Positions 27,883-36,391 of a stretch of 64,000 nt of DNA are shown one piece after another. A model generated the notes under the pieces. The model was given only the letters and a program-made list of their open reading frames with translations, was not told where the DNA came from and did not search any database. The stretch is taken from contig DASVQI010000001.1 of assembly GCA_036389255.1 (NCBI GenBank), forward strand, positions 62,001 to 126,000, given 5' to 3'. Position 1 is the stretch's first letter, and each line of letters starts with the position of its first letter. This stretch comes from JACVRN01 sp036389255. Lineage in GTDB: Bacteria > Acidobacteriota > Blastocatellia > Pyrinomonadales > Pyrinomonadaceae. The position numbers and the translations under genes are program-made.

Positions 27883-29022
27883 ATGCCTGAAGAAAACAGG
27901 GATAAAGCGCGCATTCTAGTGGTGGATGACGAGCCGGAGATTAGAGAAGTCCTTCATGCGCTGCTCTCCGACGATTATCTTTGTGAGTCGGCCGGGTCGG
28001 CTGAAGATGCTCTGTCCGTGCTTCGTACCAGAGAGTTCGACCTTGTTATCAGCGACATCATGATGAGCGGCATGAGCGGCCTTGAGATGGTTCCTAAGGT
28101 TCTGGCTCTTTCGCCCGACGCAGTGGTGGTCATGATTAGCGGCGTGCAGACCATAGAGAGCGCCATCAAGGCTCTGCGGGCGGGCGCTTTCGACTACATC
28201 ATGAAGCCTTTCGACCTCAGACAGGTCGAGGCGGCTGTCGCGCGAGCGTTGGAGCACCACGAGCTTCGGGCAGCCAAACGCCGCTACGAGAATCACTTAG
28301 AAGAACTCGTGCGGCAGCGCACGGAGCAGTTGGACGAAGCTTTGGCTTCTGTGGAGGACGCTTATCGTGCGACGCTGAAGGCGCTGGCGCACGCGCTTGA
28401 GACACGCGACGCGGAGACGCACGGGCATTCCGAGCGGGTGGTAACTTTCAGTCTTAGGCTGGGCCGCGAGCTTGGGCTTGAGCCCGGCCAGATGAGGTCG
28501 CTGGAGTTCGGCTCGCTCCTTCACGACATAGGGAAAATAGGCGTTCCCGACGCTATTTTGCGAAAGCCCGCGAAACTGACCGAAGAAGAATGGGTTAAGA
28601 TGCGCCAGCATCCTTTGCACGGGCAGGCAATCCTGCGCGGGATAGAGTTTCTGGAGGGCGCAGCGCGCGTCGTAGCCCAGCATCACGAGAAGTGGGACGG
28701 CTCGGGCTATCCATTGGGGCTTCGCGGCGAAGAGATTGATTTGAATGCGAGGATTTTCGCGGTTGCGGACGCTTTCGATGCTATGACGAGCGACCGCGTG
28801 TATCGCAAAGGCAAGCCTTACGAGGTGGCCGCAGAAGAGCTGGGCCTTCATGCAGGCAAGCAGTTTGACCCGGAGGTCGTAGCGGCATTTCGCCGCGTCC
28901 CGCGCGAAGACTGGGAGGATTTGCGCCGCCGCTCGGTGATAAAAAAGCAGGACGACGTGTCGCCAGCGCCCCGCGCCGTCGCCGCCATGCTGAAAGAGAA
29001 CCTGACGGCTCTGGCAAGCTGA
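27883..29022 (+). CDS. Response regulator with HD-GYP domain (c-di-GMP phosphodiesterase type)
   Basis: A 379-residue protein; I chose the ATG at 27883 (GGAG 8 nt upstream) over an in-frame ATG at 27853. Residues about 8-125 are a receiver (LVVDDEPEI, phospho-acceptor Asp58 in VISDIMMSG, KPFD near 110). A coiled-coil linker (about 125-165, RQRTEQLDEALASVEDAY) leads to an HD-GYP domain (about 170-355) with HGHSERV, LLHDIGKIG (His214-Asp215), HHEKWDGSGYP (Gly275-Tyr276-Pro277) and the downstream DAFDAMTSDRVYRKG. All metal ligands of HD-GYP enzymes appear present, so it should hydrolyse cyclic di-GMP. No partner kinase is adjacent; the LytS-type and stressosome kinases lie some kilobases away. 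Confidence 0.95.
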   Translation: MPEENRDKARILVVDDEPEIREVLHALLSDDYLCESAGSAEDALSVLRTREFDLVISDIMMSGMSGLEMVPKVLALSPDAVVVMISGVQTIESAIKALRAGAFDYIMKPFDLRQVEAAVARALEHHELRAAKRRYENHLEELVRQRTEQLDEALASVEDAYRATLKALAHALETRDAETHGHSERVVTFSLRLGRELGLEPGQMRSLEFGSLLHDIGKIGVPDAILRKPAKLTEEEWVKMRQHPLHGQAILRGIEFLEGAARVVAQHHEKWDGSGYPLGLRGEEIDLNARIFAVADAFDAMTSDRVYRKGKPYEVAAEELGLHAGKQFDPEVVAAFRRVPREDWEDLRRRSVIKKQDDVSPAPRAVAAMLKENLTALAS

Positions 29023-29037
29023 AGGCGGGAAGAATCC

Positions 29038-29093
29038 AAAAAAAAGTACCGGTCGCCTTGCTCGGCTCAAGCAAAGCGACCGGTACTTTTTTC
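29038..29093. terminator. Bidirectional terminator between convergent genes
   Basis: A 16-bp or longer stem (29041-29056 with 29076-29091, AAAAAGTACCGGTCGC and its complement) with an extended loop, an A-run on the left and a T-run on the right. It lies between the convergent HD-GYP and VWFA genes and can end both transcripts. Confidence 0.88.
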
Positions 29094-29150
29094 CGCTTCT
29101 GATGGGCAATTCGCCCCGTAACTATTCCCTATAAGGACAGAATAATTCTG

Positions 29151-30287
29151 TTACTGCTGCGCCGGAACCGTGTAGCCGTTGCGGGAGCGCACGGTTAAGC
29201 CCTGCCTGCGAAGCGCAACTTTGATGCGGCGAAACTCTCCGGGGGCCGAGGATGCCAGCGCTCGCTTCGGCTTGTAGGTAACGACGTACTGCGCGCCGAT
29301 GTCGCGTGCGACCTCGCGGCCCTGTTGCTTCATCTCCTCATACGACATGGGCAGCATGATGCGCCCGCCCGTCTCTTCCGCAAGCACAGTCAGACGCTCT
29401 TCGCTCCTGCGGGTCGCTTCCGAGTACTCCTTACGCTTGCGCCGCATCTCGCGGTCTGTGTCAATCGTTGCGATGTTGATGTTGGGCCTAGGCACAGGGA
29501 TGCTAGGGTCTGCTTCCCTAGCAGTATCGTTGGCCGTTCTGGGAGGCGGGCCGCCGTACGTGACAAGCGGAGCATTGTTCTTAATAGCCTCGCGTCCCAT
29601 GGCAGTGTAGCTGATGACGTAGACTGTAACCTGCGCCGCGTTCAACTGGCGCACGGCTTCCCAGTAAGACTTGTCGTTTGCTTCGACTCCGTCCGTGATG
29701 AGAACTACGTGGCGGCTTCCGGCCGGTCTGTTCTTTAACTGCCGGGCCGCTTCCAGCAGCGACTCCGAGATGCGCTTCTTTCTGCCGGAAGAGAGCTTTG
29801 TTTTCAGCACGCCCTTGAGGCTTTCAGTGTCGCTCGTCCAATCCTGCAAAGTCTCTACGCGGTCGCCTGCCTGAATCACTGCCAACTGGTCGCCCGGCTT
29901 GAGAGCCGAGACGATGGAGAGCGCCACGTCCCTTGTGGTGTTGGTTCGCATCACGGGATTGATGCCGCCGCTCGTGTCCAGCACCAGCAGGACGTTGGCG
30001 GGGATGCGCCTCACGCTCCTGACCTCCTGCATCTCGTCGTCCTCAAGCACGATGATATCGTTAAGCTCAAGCGTAGGGTCAAAGCGCCCGTAATTATCGG
30101 AGACGAAGATTGGAAGTCTAACCTCTTCGGTGAAGACCCGTATGGGCTCCTGCGGCTCTCGCTCCTGCGGAGTAGGCGTCGGACGAGGCGCAGTCCTGCC
30201 CGACTGCGCGCGCGCACTTGTCGGCGCAAACGTAAAGAAGACTAGAGCGGCTATGAAAAGCAGAATGGTGCTGCGTGTTGACATCAT
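29151..30287 (-). CDS. Exported VWFA-domain protein (acidobacterial type)
   Basis: A 378-residue protein with a signal peptide (about 8-28, ending SARAQS), a Pro-rich linker, and a von Willebrand factor A domain (about 55-300). The pattern EEVRLPIFVSD, then LVLDTSGGI, then ITDGVE is that of the VWFA-related proteins frequent in Acidobacteriota. The metal-binding MIDAS is modified: DTSGG (Asp104, Ser106, Gly108) replaces DxSxS. A charged helix (about 285-310, REMRRKRKEYSEATRR) precedes the conserved C-terminal part (YVVTYKPKRA...IKVALRRQGLTVRSRNGY). The role is unknown; such proteins are thought to take part in envelope protein-protein contacts. Confidence 0.9.
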   Translation of the reverse strand: MMSTRSTILLFIAALVFFTFAPTSARAQSGRTAPRPTPTPQEREPQEPIRVFTEEVRLPIFVSDNYGRFDPTLELNDIIVLEDDEMQEVRSVRRIPANVLLVLDTSGGINPVMRTNTTRDVALSIVSALKPGDQLAVIQAGDRVETLQDWTSDTESLKGVLKTKLSSGRKKRISESLLEAARQLKNRPAGSRHVVLITDGVEANDKSYWEAVRQLNAAQVTVYVISYTAMGREAIKNNAPLVTYGGPPPRTANDTAREADPSIPVPRPNINIATIDTDREMRRKRKEYSEATRRSEERLTVLAEETGGRIMLPMSYEEMKQQGREVARDIGAQYVVTYKPKRALASSAPGEFRRIKVALRRQGLTVRSRNGYTVPAQQ

Positions 30288-30372
30288 AATTCTATCTCGA
30301 ACAAAGGGAGCGCGGGCTTTCCTCGTGAGGGTTGGATTGGTTTAAGGGGAGCAGTGGTTGTCCTTTATCTCA

Positions 30373-31383
30373 CTATTTCGTGGCCGCACGCGCCTGCGCC
30401 TGTACGGCTGTGATGGCTACGGCGTCAACTATGTCCTCGGCCTTGCAGCCGCGAGACAGGTCGTTTGCGGGCCTGTCCAGACCTTGCAGGATTGGGCCGA
30501 TGGCCGTTGCTCCTGCCAGCCGCTCCGTCAGCTTGTAAGCTATGTTGCCAGCTTGCAGGTCTGGAAAGATAAGCACGTTGGCGCGGCCCGCGACGCTCGA
30601 GCCGGGCGCTTTAGACTCAGCGACCGAAGCTATAAGGGCAGCGTCGGCCTGCAACTCGCCGTCAATCTCAAGCTCGGGCGCGCGTGCTTTCACAGTCCGG
30701 GTCGCCTCCACTACCTTGTCAATCAACTTATGCTTGGCGCTTCCCTTGGTAGAGAAGGAGAGCATGGCGACACGCGGCTCCGTGTCCAGAAGCGCGCGGC
30801 ACGAATCGGCTGAAGCGATGGCTATCTCCGCAAGCTCCGCAGCGTTCGGCTCGATTACCACGCCGCAGTCGGCGTAGATGAGCGCGCCGCCCTCACCGAA
30901 CTCCGCGTCGCGCAGGGCCATGACGAAAAAGCTCGACACCATCTTGAAGCCTGCGCGCACGCCTATGCAATGAAGCGCGGCGCGAACCGTGTGCGCTGTG
31001 GTGTTGGTAGCACCGGCCACTGAGCCGTCGGCCAGCCCCTCGCGCACCATAAGGTTGCCGTAATAGAGCGGGTCTGAAACGGCCGCGCGAGCTTCGTCCG
31101 GCATCACGCCCTTGGCTCGCCTCAGCTCATGATAGAGCTGCACCATCCGGTCGAAATCGTTTGCGCGCTTGTGGTCAATTACTTCGACACCGCCAAGGTC
31201 TACGTGGTTGGCCTGAGCCAGAGAGCGAATCTTCTCTTCGCTGCCGAGCAGAGTGATGCGCGCGAGCCGGGAACTGGCGCACATAGAGGCGGCTATGACT
31301 GTTCGCGGGTCTTCACCTTCGGGCAGGACAATGTGCTGTGGGCGTGCGGCGGCGCGCTGGCGCAGTTGCTCTAGAATATTCAT
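30373..31383 (-). CDS. pta: Phosphate acetyltransferase
   Basis: A 336-residue cytosolic enzyme of the short, single-domain Pta class (no N-terminal DRTGG or P-loop part). It interconverts acetyl-CoA + Pi and acetyl phosphate + CoA. Family blocks are all visible: VLPEGEDPRT, YYGNLMV, GSVAGATNTTAHTVRAAL, CGVVIEPNAAELAEIA, MLSFSTKGSAKHKLIDKV, DGELQADAAL, and the C-terminal GRANVLIFPDLQAGNIAYK and GPILQGLDRPANDLSRGC. It starts at ATG 31383. No acetate kinase gene (ackA) lies next to it in this window, so the pathway partner must be elsewhere. A butyryl homologue (Ptb) is less likely given these motifs. Confidence 0.95.
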   Translation of the reverse strand: MNILEQLRQRAAARPQHIVLPEGEDPRTVIAASMCASSRLARITLLGSEEKIRSLAQANHVDLGGVEVIDHKRANDFDRMVQLYHELRRAKGVMPDEARAAVSDPLYYGNLMVREGLADGSVAGATNTTAHTVRAALHCIGVRAGFKMVSSFFVMALRDAEFGEGGALIYADCGVVIEPNAAELAEIAIASADSCRALLDTEPRVAMLSFSTKGSAKHKLIDKVVEATRTVKARAPELEIDGELQADAALIASVAESKAPGSSVAGRANVLIFPDLQAGNIAYKLTERLAGATAIGPILQGLDRPANDLSRGCKAEDIVDAVAITAVQAQARAATK

Positions 31384-31652
31384 GGCAGTCCGAAGTAAAC
31401 CTTTTGTGGTGTTGAGAGCTTCTAACCGGCGAGTCTAACCGACGTGAAAGCCGCAGGACAAGCTGCCGCATGAGCTACAGGCAGCAGTCATCTACGCAGT
31501 TTCCGCAAAACCGTACGGCTTTTGAACAGGCGCGCGACGTGAAAAGCCTAAATTTCAGGCTCGGGAATTTTTCATTTAAGGCTCCTTAACAAAATCTTGT
31601 CTTAAGGAACGGGCCTGTGGTAACTTGGCCTTCATCAGGAGAGAAAATTGCC

Positions 31653-32129
31653 ATGCAACGAATTATCATTAATGTAGTGGTTTCTCTGGCGACTTTTATC
31701 ATTGGGGTCACGGCAGCAACTCCCTGGACTGCTTTTCGCACTTCCTTTGATAGTCAGGATAAAACTGAAATCTTAAGAGTCGAGCGGCAATACCTTGACG
31801 CTCACGTTCAGCGCGACGCGGCCCAGCTAGACCGCGTGCTCGCGGACGACTTCACCTTCTCTCATTACTGGGGAGGAGTCACGGACAAGGCCCGGCGGCT
31901 CTCGCTGCTGGAAAATCCAGACTTCGCCTTCGATTCCATAGACACCAGCGACGTCGAAGTGTCAGTGAGCGGCGACACGGCACGCCTGACCGGCCAAGCC
32001 GTGGTGCGCGGCAACTATCGCGGCAGGCCGTTTGTCACCACGCCCTACAACTACACGCGCACGTATGAGCGGCGCGACGGGCGCTGGCAGATAACCTCCG
32101 TGCACGCCGGGTGTTATCGCTCGCGTTAA
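31653..32129 (+). CDS. Exported DUF4440 / NTF2-like protein
   Basis: A 158-residue protein; the ATG at 31653 was chosen for the AGGAGA about 9 nt upstream, and because it puts a hydrophobic segment (IIINVVVSLATFIIGVTA) at the very N-terminus as a signal or anchor. The rest (about 40-158) has the SnoaL/DUF4440 pattern: ILRVERQYLDAHVQRDAAQLDRVLADDF, then VSGDTARLTGQAVVRG and YTRTYERRDGRWQITSVHA. This cone-shaped fold binds small hydrophobic ligands or acts as an enzyme; nothing here fixes a function. The gene ends at a strong terminator. Confidence 0.88.
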   Translation: MQRIIINVVVSLATFIIGVTAATPWTAFRTSFDSQDKTEILRVERQYLDAHVQRDAAQLDRVLADDFTFSHYWGGVTDKARRLSLLENPDFAFDSIDTSDVEVSVSGDTARLTGQAVVRGNYRGRPFVTTPYNYTRTYERRDGRWQITSVHAGCYRSR

Positions 32130-32208
32130 AGCGGCTGACACTGCGCGCAAAGCCGAAGCTTTTAAGACTTAGAACAAATGGCTGGCTCCTTCAGCCACAG
32201 ACCGTTCC

Positions 32209-32249
32209 GTGCGCGAAAGTTACGCGAAGGCTTTCGCGCACTTTTTCTT
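32209..32249 (+). terminator. Terminator after the DUF4440-like gene
   Basis: An 11-bp perfect stem (32209-32219 with 32231-32241, GTGCGCGAAAG / CTTTCGCGCAC) with an 11-nt loop is followed by TTTTTCTT, just before the metallothionein-like gene's promoter region. Confidence 0.85.
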
Positions 32250-32290
32250 GATTGACTAACCACTGGATTAGGTATAGAAGCATTCTATAC
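32248..32290 (+). promoter_or_regulatory. Promoter with overlapping palindrome for the metallothionein-like gene
   Basis: A perfect 8-3-8 palindrome, GTATAGAA-GCA-TTCTATAC, covers 32272-32290. Its left half contains TATAGA (32273-32278), a plausible -10 that lies 19 bp after a TTGATT (32248-32253). A symmetrical site placed on the -10 suggests repressor control, for example by a metal sensor; no such regulator is adjacent. Confidence 0.5.
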
Positions 32291-32325
32291 ACCGACAACA
32301 AATTCAAGACTAAGGAGAAACCACT

Positions 32326-32487
32326 ATGGCTGATGATAGAGAAGCTAACAAGTGTAAGAACGCCACCTGTAATTGCATGCTGGCCGAAGATGGCGCGGAT
32401 TATTGCAGCGCCAACTGCGAAGGCGCGGGCGATATAACTCAGATTGACTGCGACTGCGGCCACCCGGAATGTGCCGGAGATTTCTAA
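32326..32487 (+). CDS. Small Cys-rich protein, metallothionein-like
   Basis: A 53-residue protein with eight Cys (10, 15, 17, 27, 31, 42, 44, 49) and one His (46). The spacing C-x4-CNC...YCS-x2-C...DCDCGHPEC is close to bacterial metallothioneins of the SmtA/BmtA type, in which YCS..C and the CGH..C ending are conserved and the Cys cluster binds zinc, cadmium or copper. It is shorter by one or two Cys than typical members. A strong TAAGGAG lies 8 nt before the ATG and a palindrome overlaps the likely -10. It stands alone between a terminator and a DUF1232 gene 35 bp downstream. Role in metal buffering is inferred from the pattern. Confidence 0.85.
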   Translation: MADDREANKCKNATCNCMLAEDGADYCSANCEGAGDITQIDCDCGHPECAGDF

Positions 32488-32522
32488 ACAGTAAGGCGTG
32501 AATTAAAGGAAGAAGCTCAAGA

Positions 32523-32990
32523 ATGGCCTCTCTGGAATTGAAGCGGCGAATGAAGAACCTGCTGATGTTTCTGCCGAACATGATACATCTGTGCGGGCGC
32601 TTGATGACGGACGGGCGGGTTCCGCGCACGGAGAAGCTGCTGCTGGCCGGGGCAATCATTTATGCAGTCTCGCCTCTGGATTTGATTCCGGACATGATTC
32701 CCTTCGTAGGACAGATTGACGACGTGTATTTAATCGCGCTCACCTTACTTCGTCTAATACATCGCACGGACGAGCGGGTGGTGCGCGAGCACTGGCGCGG
32801 AGGCGGCGACATCATTCAACTGGCGGACGCCGTTGCAGAGATTGCGCCGAGGCTTCTTCCGCAGCGCGTCAACCGTGTGCTGACTTCGCACATCAAAACT
32901 GGGCCGGGGAAACTCTCGCTCGACTCGCTTCGCTCGAAAGAGGCTTCGCGGCCCCTGCTCATAGAAGTCGGGCAGGACGATTCGCGCTGA
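32523..32990 (+). CDS. DUF1232 (YkvA-like) membrane protein
   Basis: A 155-residue protein. The defining stretch LLLAGAIIYAVSPLDLIPD followed by MIPFVGQIDDVYLIALTL (about 38-75) is the DUF1232 signature, two hydrophobic segments around an SPxDLIPD motif. The C-terminal half (LPQRVNRVLTSHIK...) is polar and probably cytosolic. The biochemical role of the family is not known. It starts 35 bp after the metallothionein-like gene and shares its direction, so the two may be co-transcribed. It is followed by a strong terminator. Confidence 0.93.
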   Translation: MASLELKRRMKNLLMFLPNMIHLCGRLMTDGRVPRTEKLLLAGAIIYAVSPLDLIPDMIPFVGQIDDVYLIALTLLRLIHRTDERVVREHWRGGGDIIQLADAVAEIAPRLLPQRVNRVLTSHIKTGPGKLSLDSLRSKEASRPLLIEVGQDDSR

Positions 32991-33038
32991 TTAGAAGCTT
33001 GAGAGCGGGTAGTTAAGCTGTACGCTAGCTGCGATTCA

Positions 33039-33084
33039 AAAGAAAGGGCGAGCCGCTAATCATTTGGCGGCTCGCCCTTTCTTT
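33039..33084. terminator. Bidirectional terminator between convergent genes
   Basis: An 18-bp perfect stem (33039-33056 with 33067-33084) with a 10-nt loop, A-rich at its left and T-rich at its right end, between the convergent DUF1232 and DICT genes. Confidence 0.88.
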
Positions 33085-33086
33085 GA

Positions 33087-33650
33087 TTAGGCCGCGAGTG
33101 AGAGGTCAACGAGTTCTTCCGCTATGTCAGCGAGGCGCGTGACTATGGCCGCGTTGCTGGTCTTGATGGCGCGGAACCTTCTGGCTTCATGGCTTGTACG
33201 GGAGCCCGCGCCCTCTTTATCCGCCGCTACGAGCGCGACCTTTAGCACGGGAGAGGTGGCTATGACGAACCACTCGCGCGAGAGGGGCGAGTCGCGTTTG
33301 AGCTCTACTGCGCGCATGTTCGGATGTCTGGGCGGCTGCCAATCCGGCTCTCCGAAGACATAAAGGCGCTCTGAGACATCTGCGATTCTCAGGTAACGGT
33401 CGGCTATGCTTTCCATGTTCGAGAGCTTCTCAAAGCCGGCGTAGACGCGCCCGGCCCTATGCGTTCTCAAAAGAACCGCGTTCTCAATCAGAAGACTGAC
33501 GTACTCAAGGCAGGGCGCACCCGTCTCGAAGGTGAAAGTCTCGCGCTCGTCAAAATCACGCCGCGAAATAAATGTGACTTCCGTTAGGTCTTCACCTCGG
33601 GAAGACTGTGCAATCTTAAGGGCTTCTTCAAACAAGGAGAATGTCTTCAC
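33087..33650 (-). CDS. DICT sensory domain protein
   Basis: A 187-residue stand-alone protein starting at the GTG at 33650, which has a GGAGG 12 nt upstream; a longer frame from a TTG at 33680 has no ribosome site. The pattern VKTFSLFEEALKIAQ, CLEYVSLLIENAVLL, RLYVFGEPDWQPP and EWFVIATSPVLKVALVA is that of DICT domains, which occur with diguanylate cyclases and two-component proteins and may sense light or small ligands. Here no output domain is fused; the C-terminal helix (about 150-187) may mediate contacts. No cyclase gene is adjacent, so the partner is unknown. Confidence 0.85.
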   Translation of the reverse strand: MKTFSLFEEALKIAQSSRGEDLTEVTFISRRDFDERETFTFETGAPCLEYVSLLIENAVLLRTHRAGRVYAGFEKLSNMESIADRYLRIADVSERLYVFGEPDWQPPRHPNMRAVELKRDSPLSREWFVIATSPVLKVALVAADKEGAGSRTSHEARRFRAIKTSNAAIVTRLADIAEELVDLSLAA

Positions 33651-33874
33651 GCGCTTCTCAAACCTCCAAAAGCGCCACAAGGGGCACTACTATCTTCTAC
33701 TCGCTTGAATCTTCGCGCGCGTTACAAATGTATTTTTAATTTGTTAATTGACTGCCCCTTTAGCTTTTCCCTCAAGTCTTGCGGGCGGGCTTTACGCGGC
33801 AAGGTCTTTACAAATCCGTGTTGAATGATTCATGCTCGGCGCACGATGGTTTGGGAAGAGGAGGCAGACGGCCG

Positions 33875-34147
33875 ATGCTGTTTATGGTAATCGAGCGCTT
33901 CAGGAATCGTGACGCCCTCTCGGTTTACAGGCGATTCAGAGAGCGCGGGCGCATGATGCCGGAAGGGCTCAGGTATATGGAAAGCTGGACTGAGGCAAGC
34001 CTTGAGCGCTGCTTTCAACTGATGGAGTGTGACGACCCTTCTCTCTTGCAGAAGTGGGTGGCCGAGTGGCAAGACCTTGTGGAGTTCGAGTTCGTCGCGG
34101 TCGTCCCGTCAAAGCAGACTCTGGAAGCGATTACACCAATGCTTTAA
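33875..34147 (+). CDS. DUF3303 family protein
   Basis: A 90-residue protein; the ATG at 33875 is preceded by AGGAGG about 12 nt away, and starting here gives the family's usual MLFMVIERF opening. The body reads ALSVYRRFRERGRMMPEGLRYMESW and ends in EFEFVAVVPSKQTLEAI, as in DUF3303, small ferredoxin-like proteins of unknown role. There is no signal peptide. It is divergent from the DICT gene and convergent with the lone receiver gene downstream. Confidence 0.88.
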   Translation: MLFMVIERFRNRDALSVYRRFRERGRMMPEGLRYMESWTEASLERCFQLMECDDPSLLQKWVAEWQDLVEFEFVAVVPSKQTLEAITPML

Positions 34148-34225
34148 CTCTCATTCGACCCGCGAAAGATGACAAGGCCGAAAGCTACGCTTTCTTCTTC
34201 GCTGATAGTGAATCCCGGAAGCTTC

Positions 34226-34702
34226 TTATCTCTGCTTGAGAAGTCTTTGAATCAACTCGTGAAGCCGGTCGAAGTCAATGGGCTTGGTGAGATAGCCGTC
34301 GAAGCCCGCGTCGGCGGCTGCGCGACGGAAGCCGCCCGTGTTATAGGCCGTCAGCGCAACGATTGGAATCCTCTGCATGGTTTCGTCTGAGCGGAGCTTG
34401 CGTGTCGCCTCAAGCCCGTCCGTGCCGGGCATGGCTATGTCCATCAGTATGATGTCGGGTCTGCTTAGAGAAGCGACGCGCACCGCCTTCTCACCGTCCG
34501 AGGCCGTCACTACGCGGTAGCCCTGCTGCTGCAAATCAAGGCTGAGCAGAGTCAGGTTGTCAACGACATCGTCAACAATCAGGATTAAGTAGCCTTCCTG
34601 CGGCGGGCCGCCCGACTCGCCGCCTTCGCCCGGCAGAGGCGTCAGCCGTGTGGTCGTCAGGGATTTATGCACCTCGTCCGTGGCCGTGGAATCCTTCTTC
34701 AT
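34226..34702 (-). CDS. Single-domain response regulator (receiver only)
   Basis: A 158-residue protein: a low-complexity N-terminal tail (about 1-36, Thr/Pro/Gly-rich) then a CheY-like receiver (about 37-158). Acidic residues Asp44-Asp45 (LIVDDVVDN), phospho-acceptor Asp88 (ILMDIAMPG), the conserved Thr in IVALTAYN and Lys in YLTKPIDF are all present, so it should be phosphorylated. No effector domain follows, so it works by protein contact or as a phosphate relay. It lies just downstream of mpl and the stressosome operon, on the same strand but separated by 282 bp, and could receive phosphate from the hybrid kinase at 37101-38450 (inference). Confidence 0.95.
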   Translation of the reverse strand: MKKDSTATDEVHKSLTTTRLTPLPGEGGESGGPPQEGYLILIVDDVVDNLTLLSLDLQQQGYRVVTASDGEKAVRVASLSRPDIILMDIAMPGTDGLEATRKLRSDETMQRIPIVALTAYNTGGFRRAAADAGFDGYLTKPIDFDRLHELIQRLLKQR

Positions 34703-34984
34703 GGCTCAATTCTAAGTTAAGTCCGTCGCCCGGACAAAGAAGCGGCAAGGTTTTGAGCGGATTTCAAATCTGAAATATTCTTCTTTTTCGCGCCCGGCGA
34801 GGGCTATTCAGCTATTTCGGGCAGAAAAAGAGGGGATTTTACAGGCGCAAGAGGCGATAGCCGGGAGCGTCTGAAAATCCCCTTCGTCCTTCATTCGATA
34901 GGAGGGGCAAAGAGTAATTCTTTCCTTCGGGGGCTGTCGGTACGATTAAAGACCGACAGAAGATTTTTGAGGCGGGGCTTTTCT

Positions 34985-36391
34985 TTAGCCGCGAAGCGCG
35001 CCTAGCAGCTTGTCGTGTATGCCGCCAAAGCCGCCGTTCGACATGATGGCGACGACATCGCCCGCCCGCAGCTCAGGCGCCAGATGGCGCACAATCTCGT
35101 CAGCGCCTTCTATTCTGAGGGCAGGTTTGCCCTGTGCGGCTATGTCGCTCATCAATTTGTCTGTGTCCAGCACGCGCCCCTTCTCCGTGGCCTTCTGGCT
35201 GTCGAAGACGCTGGCGACGATAACGTAGTCCGCATCGGTGAAGGCACGCGCATAATCGTCCTGAAAGACGGCCAGCCGCGAAGACCAAGAGCGCGGCTCA
35301 AAGATAGCCAGCAGCCTTCTGTCTCTATACTTCGTGCGGAGCGCCGAGAGGGTTTCGCGCACTGCCGTAGGGTGATGAGCAAAATCGTCAATCACGGTCA
35401 CGCCTCGCTCTTCACCCCTGACCTGCATGCGGCGTCGCACGCTCTTGAAACTCATGAGAGCTTCGTTAATAGCCTCGGGGCGCACGCCCCAGAAGTCCGC
35501 CGCCACTATCACGGCCAGTATGTTGCGAATGTTGAAATCGCCAATCAGCGTAGTCTGAAACTCGCCCCACTCTTTGCCTTCACGAAAGACGCGGAAGCGT
35601 GCAAGCTCCCCGGAGTAATCTATGTCGCGCGCCTGCCACATGGCGTCAGGGGACGTGCCGAAGGTTTCAAGACGCGTGAAGAGCTTTGAGCCCATCTCAC
35701 TGACGACTTCCCGCACGTGCGGGCTGTCCCACCCGGCTATCAGGCGACCGTTGCCGGGCACGAGGTTCATCAGGCGGCGAAAGGCGGTCTTGACCGCGTT
35801 AAGGTCTGCGTAGATGTCCGCGTGGTCAAACTCTATGTTGTTGACGATTGCGACTTCCGGCAGGTAGTGCATGAACTTCGGCCCCTTGTCGAAGTAGGCC
35901 GTGTCGTATTCGTCGCCTTCTATGATGAAGTAAGGGCTGTCTGTGACGCGAAAGCTGGAATCGAAATTCTGCACGACGCCGCCCACTAGGAAAGTCGGAT
36001 TAAGACGGCCCTGCTCCATGACCCACGCGGCGATGCTGGTGGTAGTGGTCTTGCCGTGCGTTCCGGCCACGACGAGCGAGCGGCGACCGCGTATGAACTC
36101 ACGCTTTACCGTCTCGGCCTGCGAGCGATAGAGAAGCTTGCGGTTCAGCGTCTCTTCCACTTCAGGGTTTCCGCGCGGAATGGCGTTGCCTATGATTACG
36201 CAATCGGGAGCGGGCTCAAGATGCTCCGGCCTGTAGCCCTGCATGACAGGGATGCCCAGAGACTCAAGCATGGTAGACATCGGCGGATAGACATTTTCGT
36301 CAGAGCCCGTGACGGTTGCGCCGCTTGCCTTGAGCATCCCGGCCAGACTCGCCATAGCCGTCCCGCAGATTCCAATTAAGTGATAATGCAT
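34985..36391 (-). CDS. mpl: UDP-N-acetylmuramate:L-Ala-gamma-D-Glu-meso-DAP ligase
   Basis: A 468-residue cytosolic Mur-ligase-family enzyme of peptidoglycan recycling: it joins the tripeptide released from murein to UDP-MurNAc using ATP. The N-terminal Rossmann part (HLIGICGTAMASLAGML, close to the Mpl rather than MurC form), the P-loop VAGTHGKTTTTS (110-119), FIIEGDEYDTAYFD, NIEFDHADIY, VIDDFAHHPTA and the C-terminal IMSNGGFGG all fit Mpl. It is transcribed after a small exported protein and the stressosome genes. The 62-bp space before it is filled by a hairpin and has no Shine-Dalgarno sequence. Confidence 0.95.
   Translation of the reverse strand: MHYHLIGICGTAMASLAGMLKASGATVTGSDENVYPPMSTMLESLGIPVMQGYRPEHLEPAPDCVIIGNAIPRGNPEVEETLNRKLLYRSQAETVKREFIRGRRSLVVAGTHGKTTTTSIAAWVMEQGRLNPTFLVGGVVQNFDSSFRVTDSPYFIIEGDEYDTAYFDKGPKFMHYLPEVAIVNNIEFDHADIYADLNAVKTAFRRLMNLVPGNGRLIAGWDSPHVREVVSEMGSKLFTRLETFGTSPDAMWQARDIDYSGELARFRVFREGKEWGEFQTTLIGDFNIRNILAVIVAADFWGVRPEAINEALMSFKSVRRRMQVRGEERGVTVIDDFAHHPTAVRETLSALRTKYRDRRLLAIFEPRSWSSRLAVFQDDYARAFTDADYVIVASVFDSQKATEKGRVLDTDKLMSDIAAQGKPALRIEGADEIVRHLAPELRAGDVVAIMSNGGFGGIHDKLLGALRG

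Noticed and set aside
34934..34959. 8-bp inverted repeat CTGTCGGT/ACCGACAG downstream of mpl, considered as terminator
   Set aside because: On the mpl (minus) strand it is followed by a C-rich sequence instead of T, so the evidence is too weak; it may be a chance repeat.
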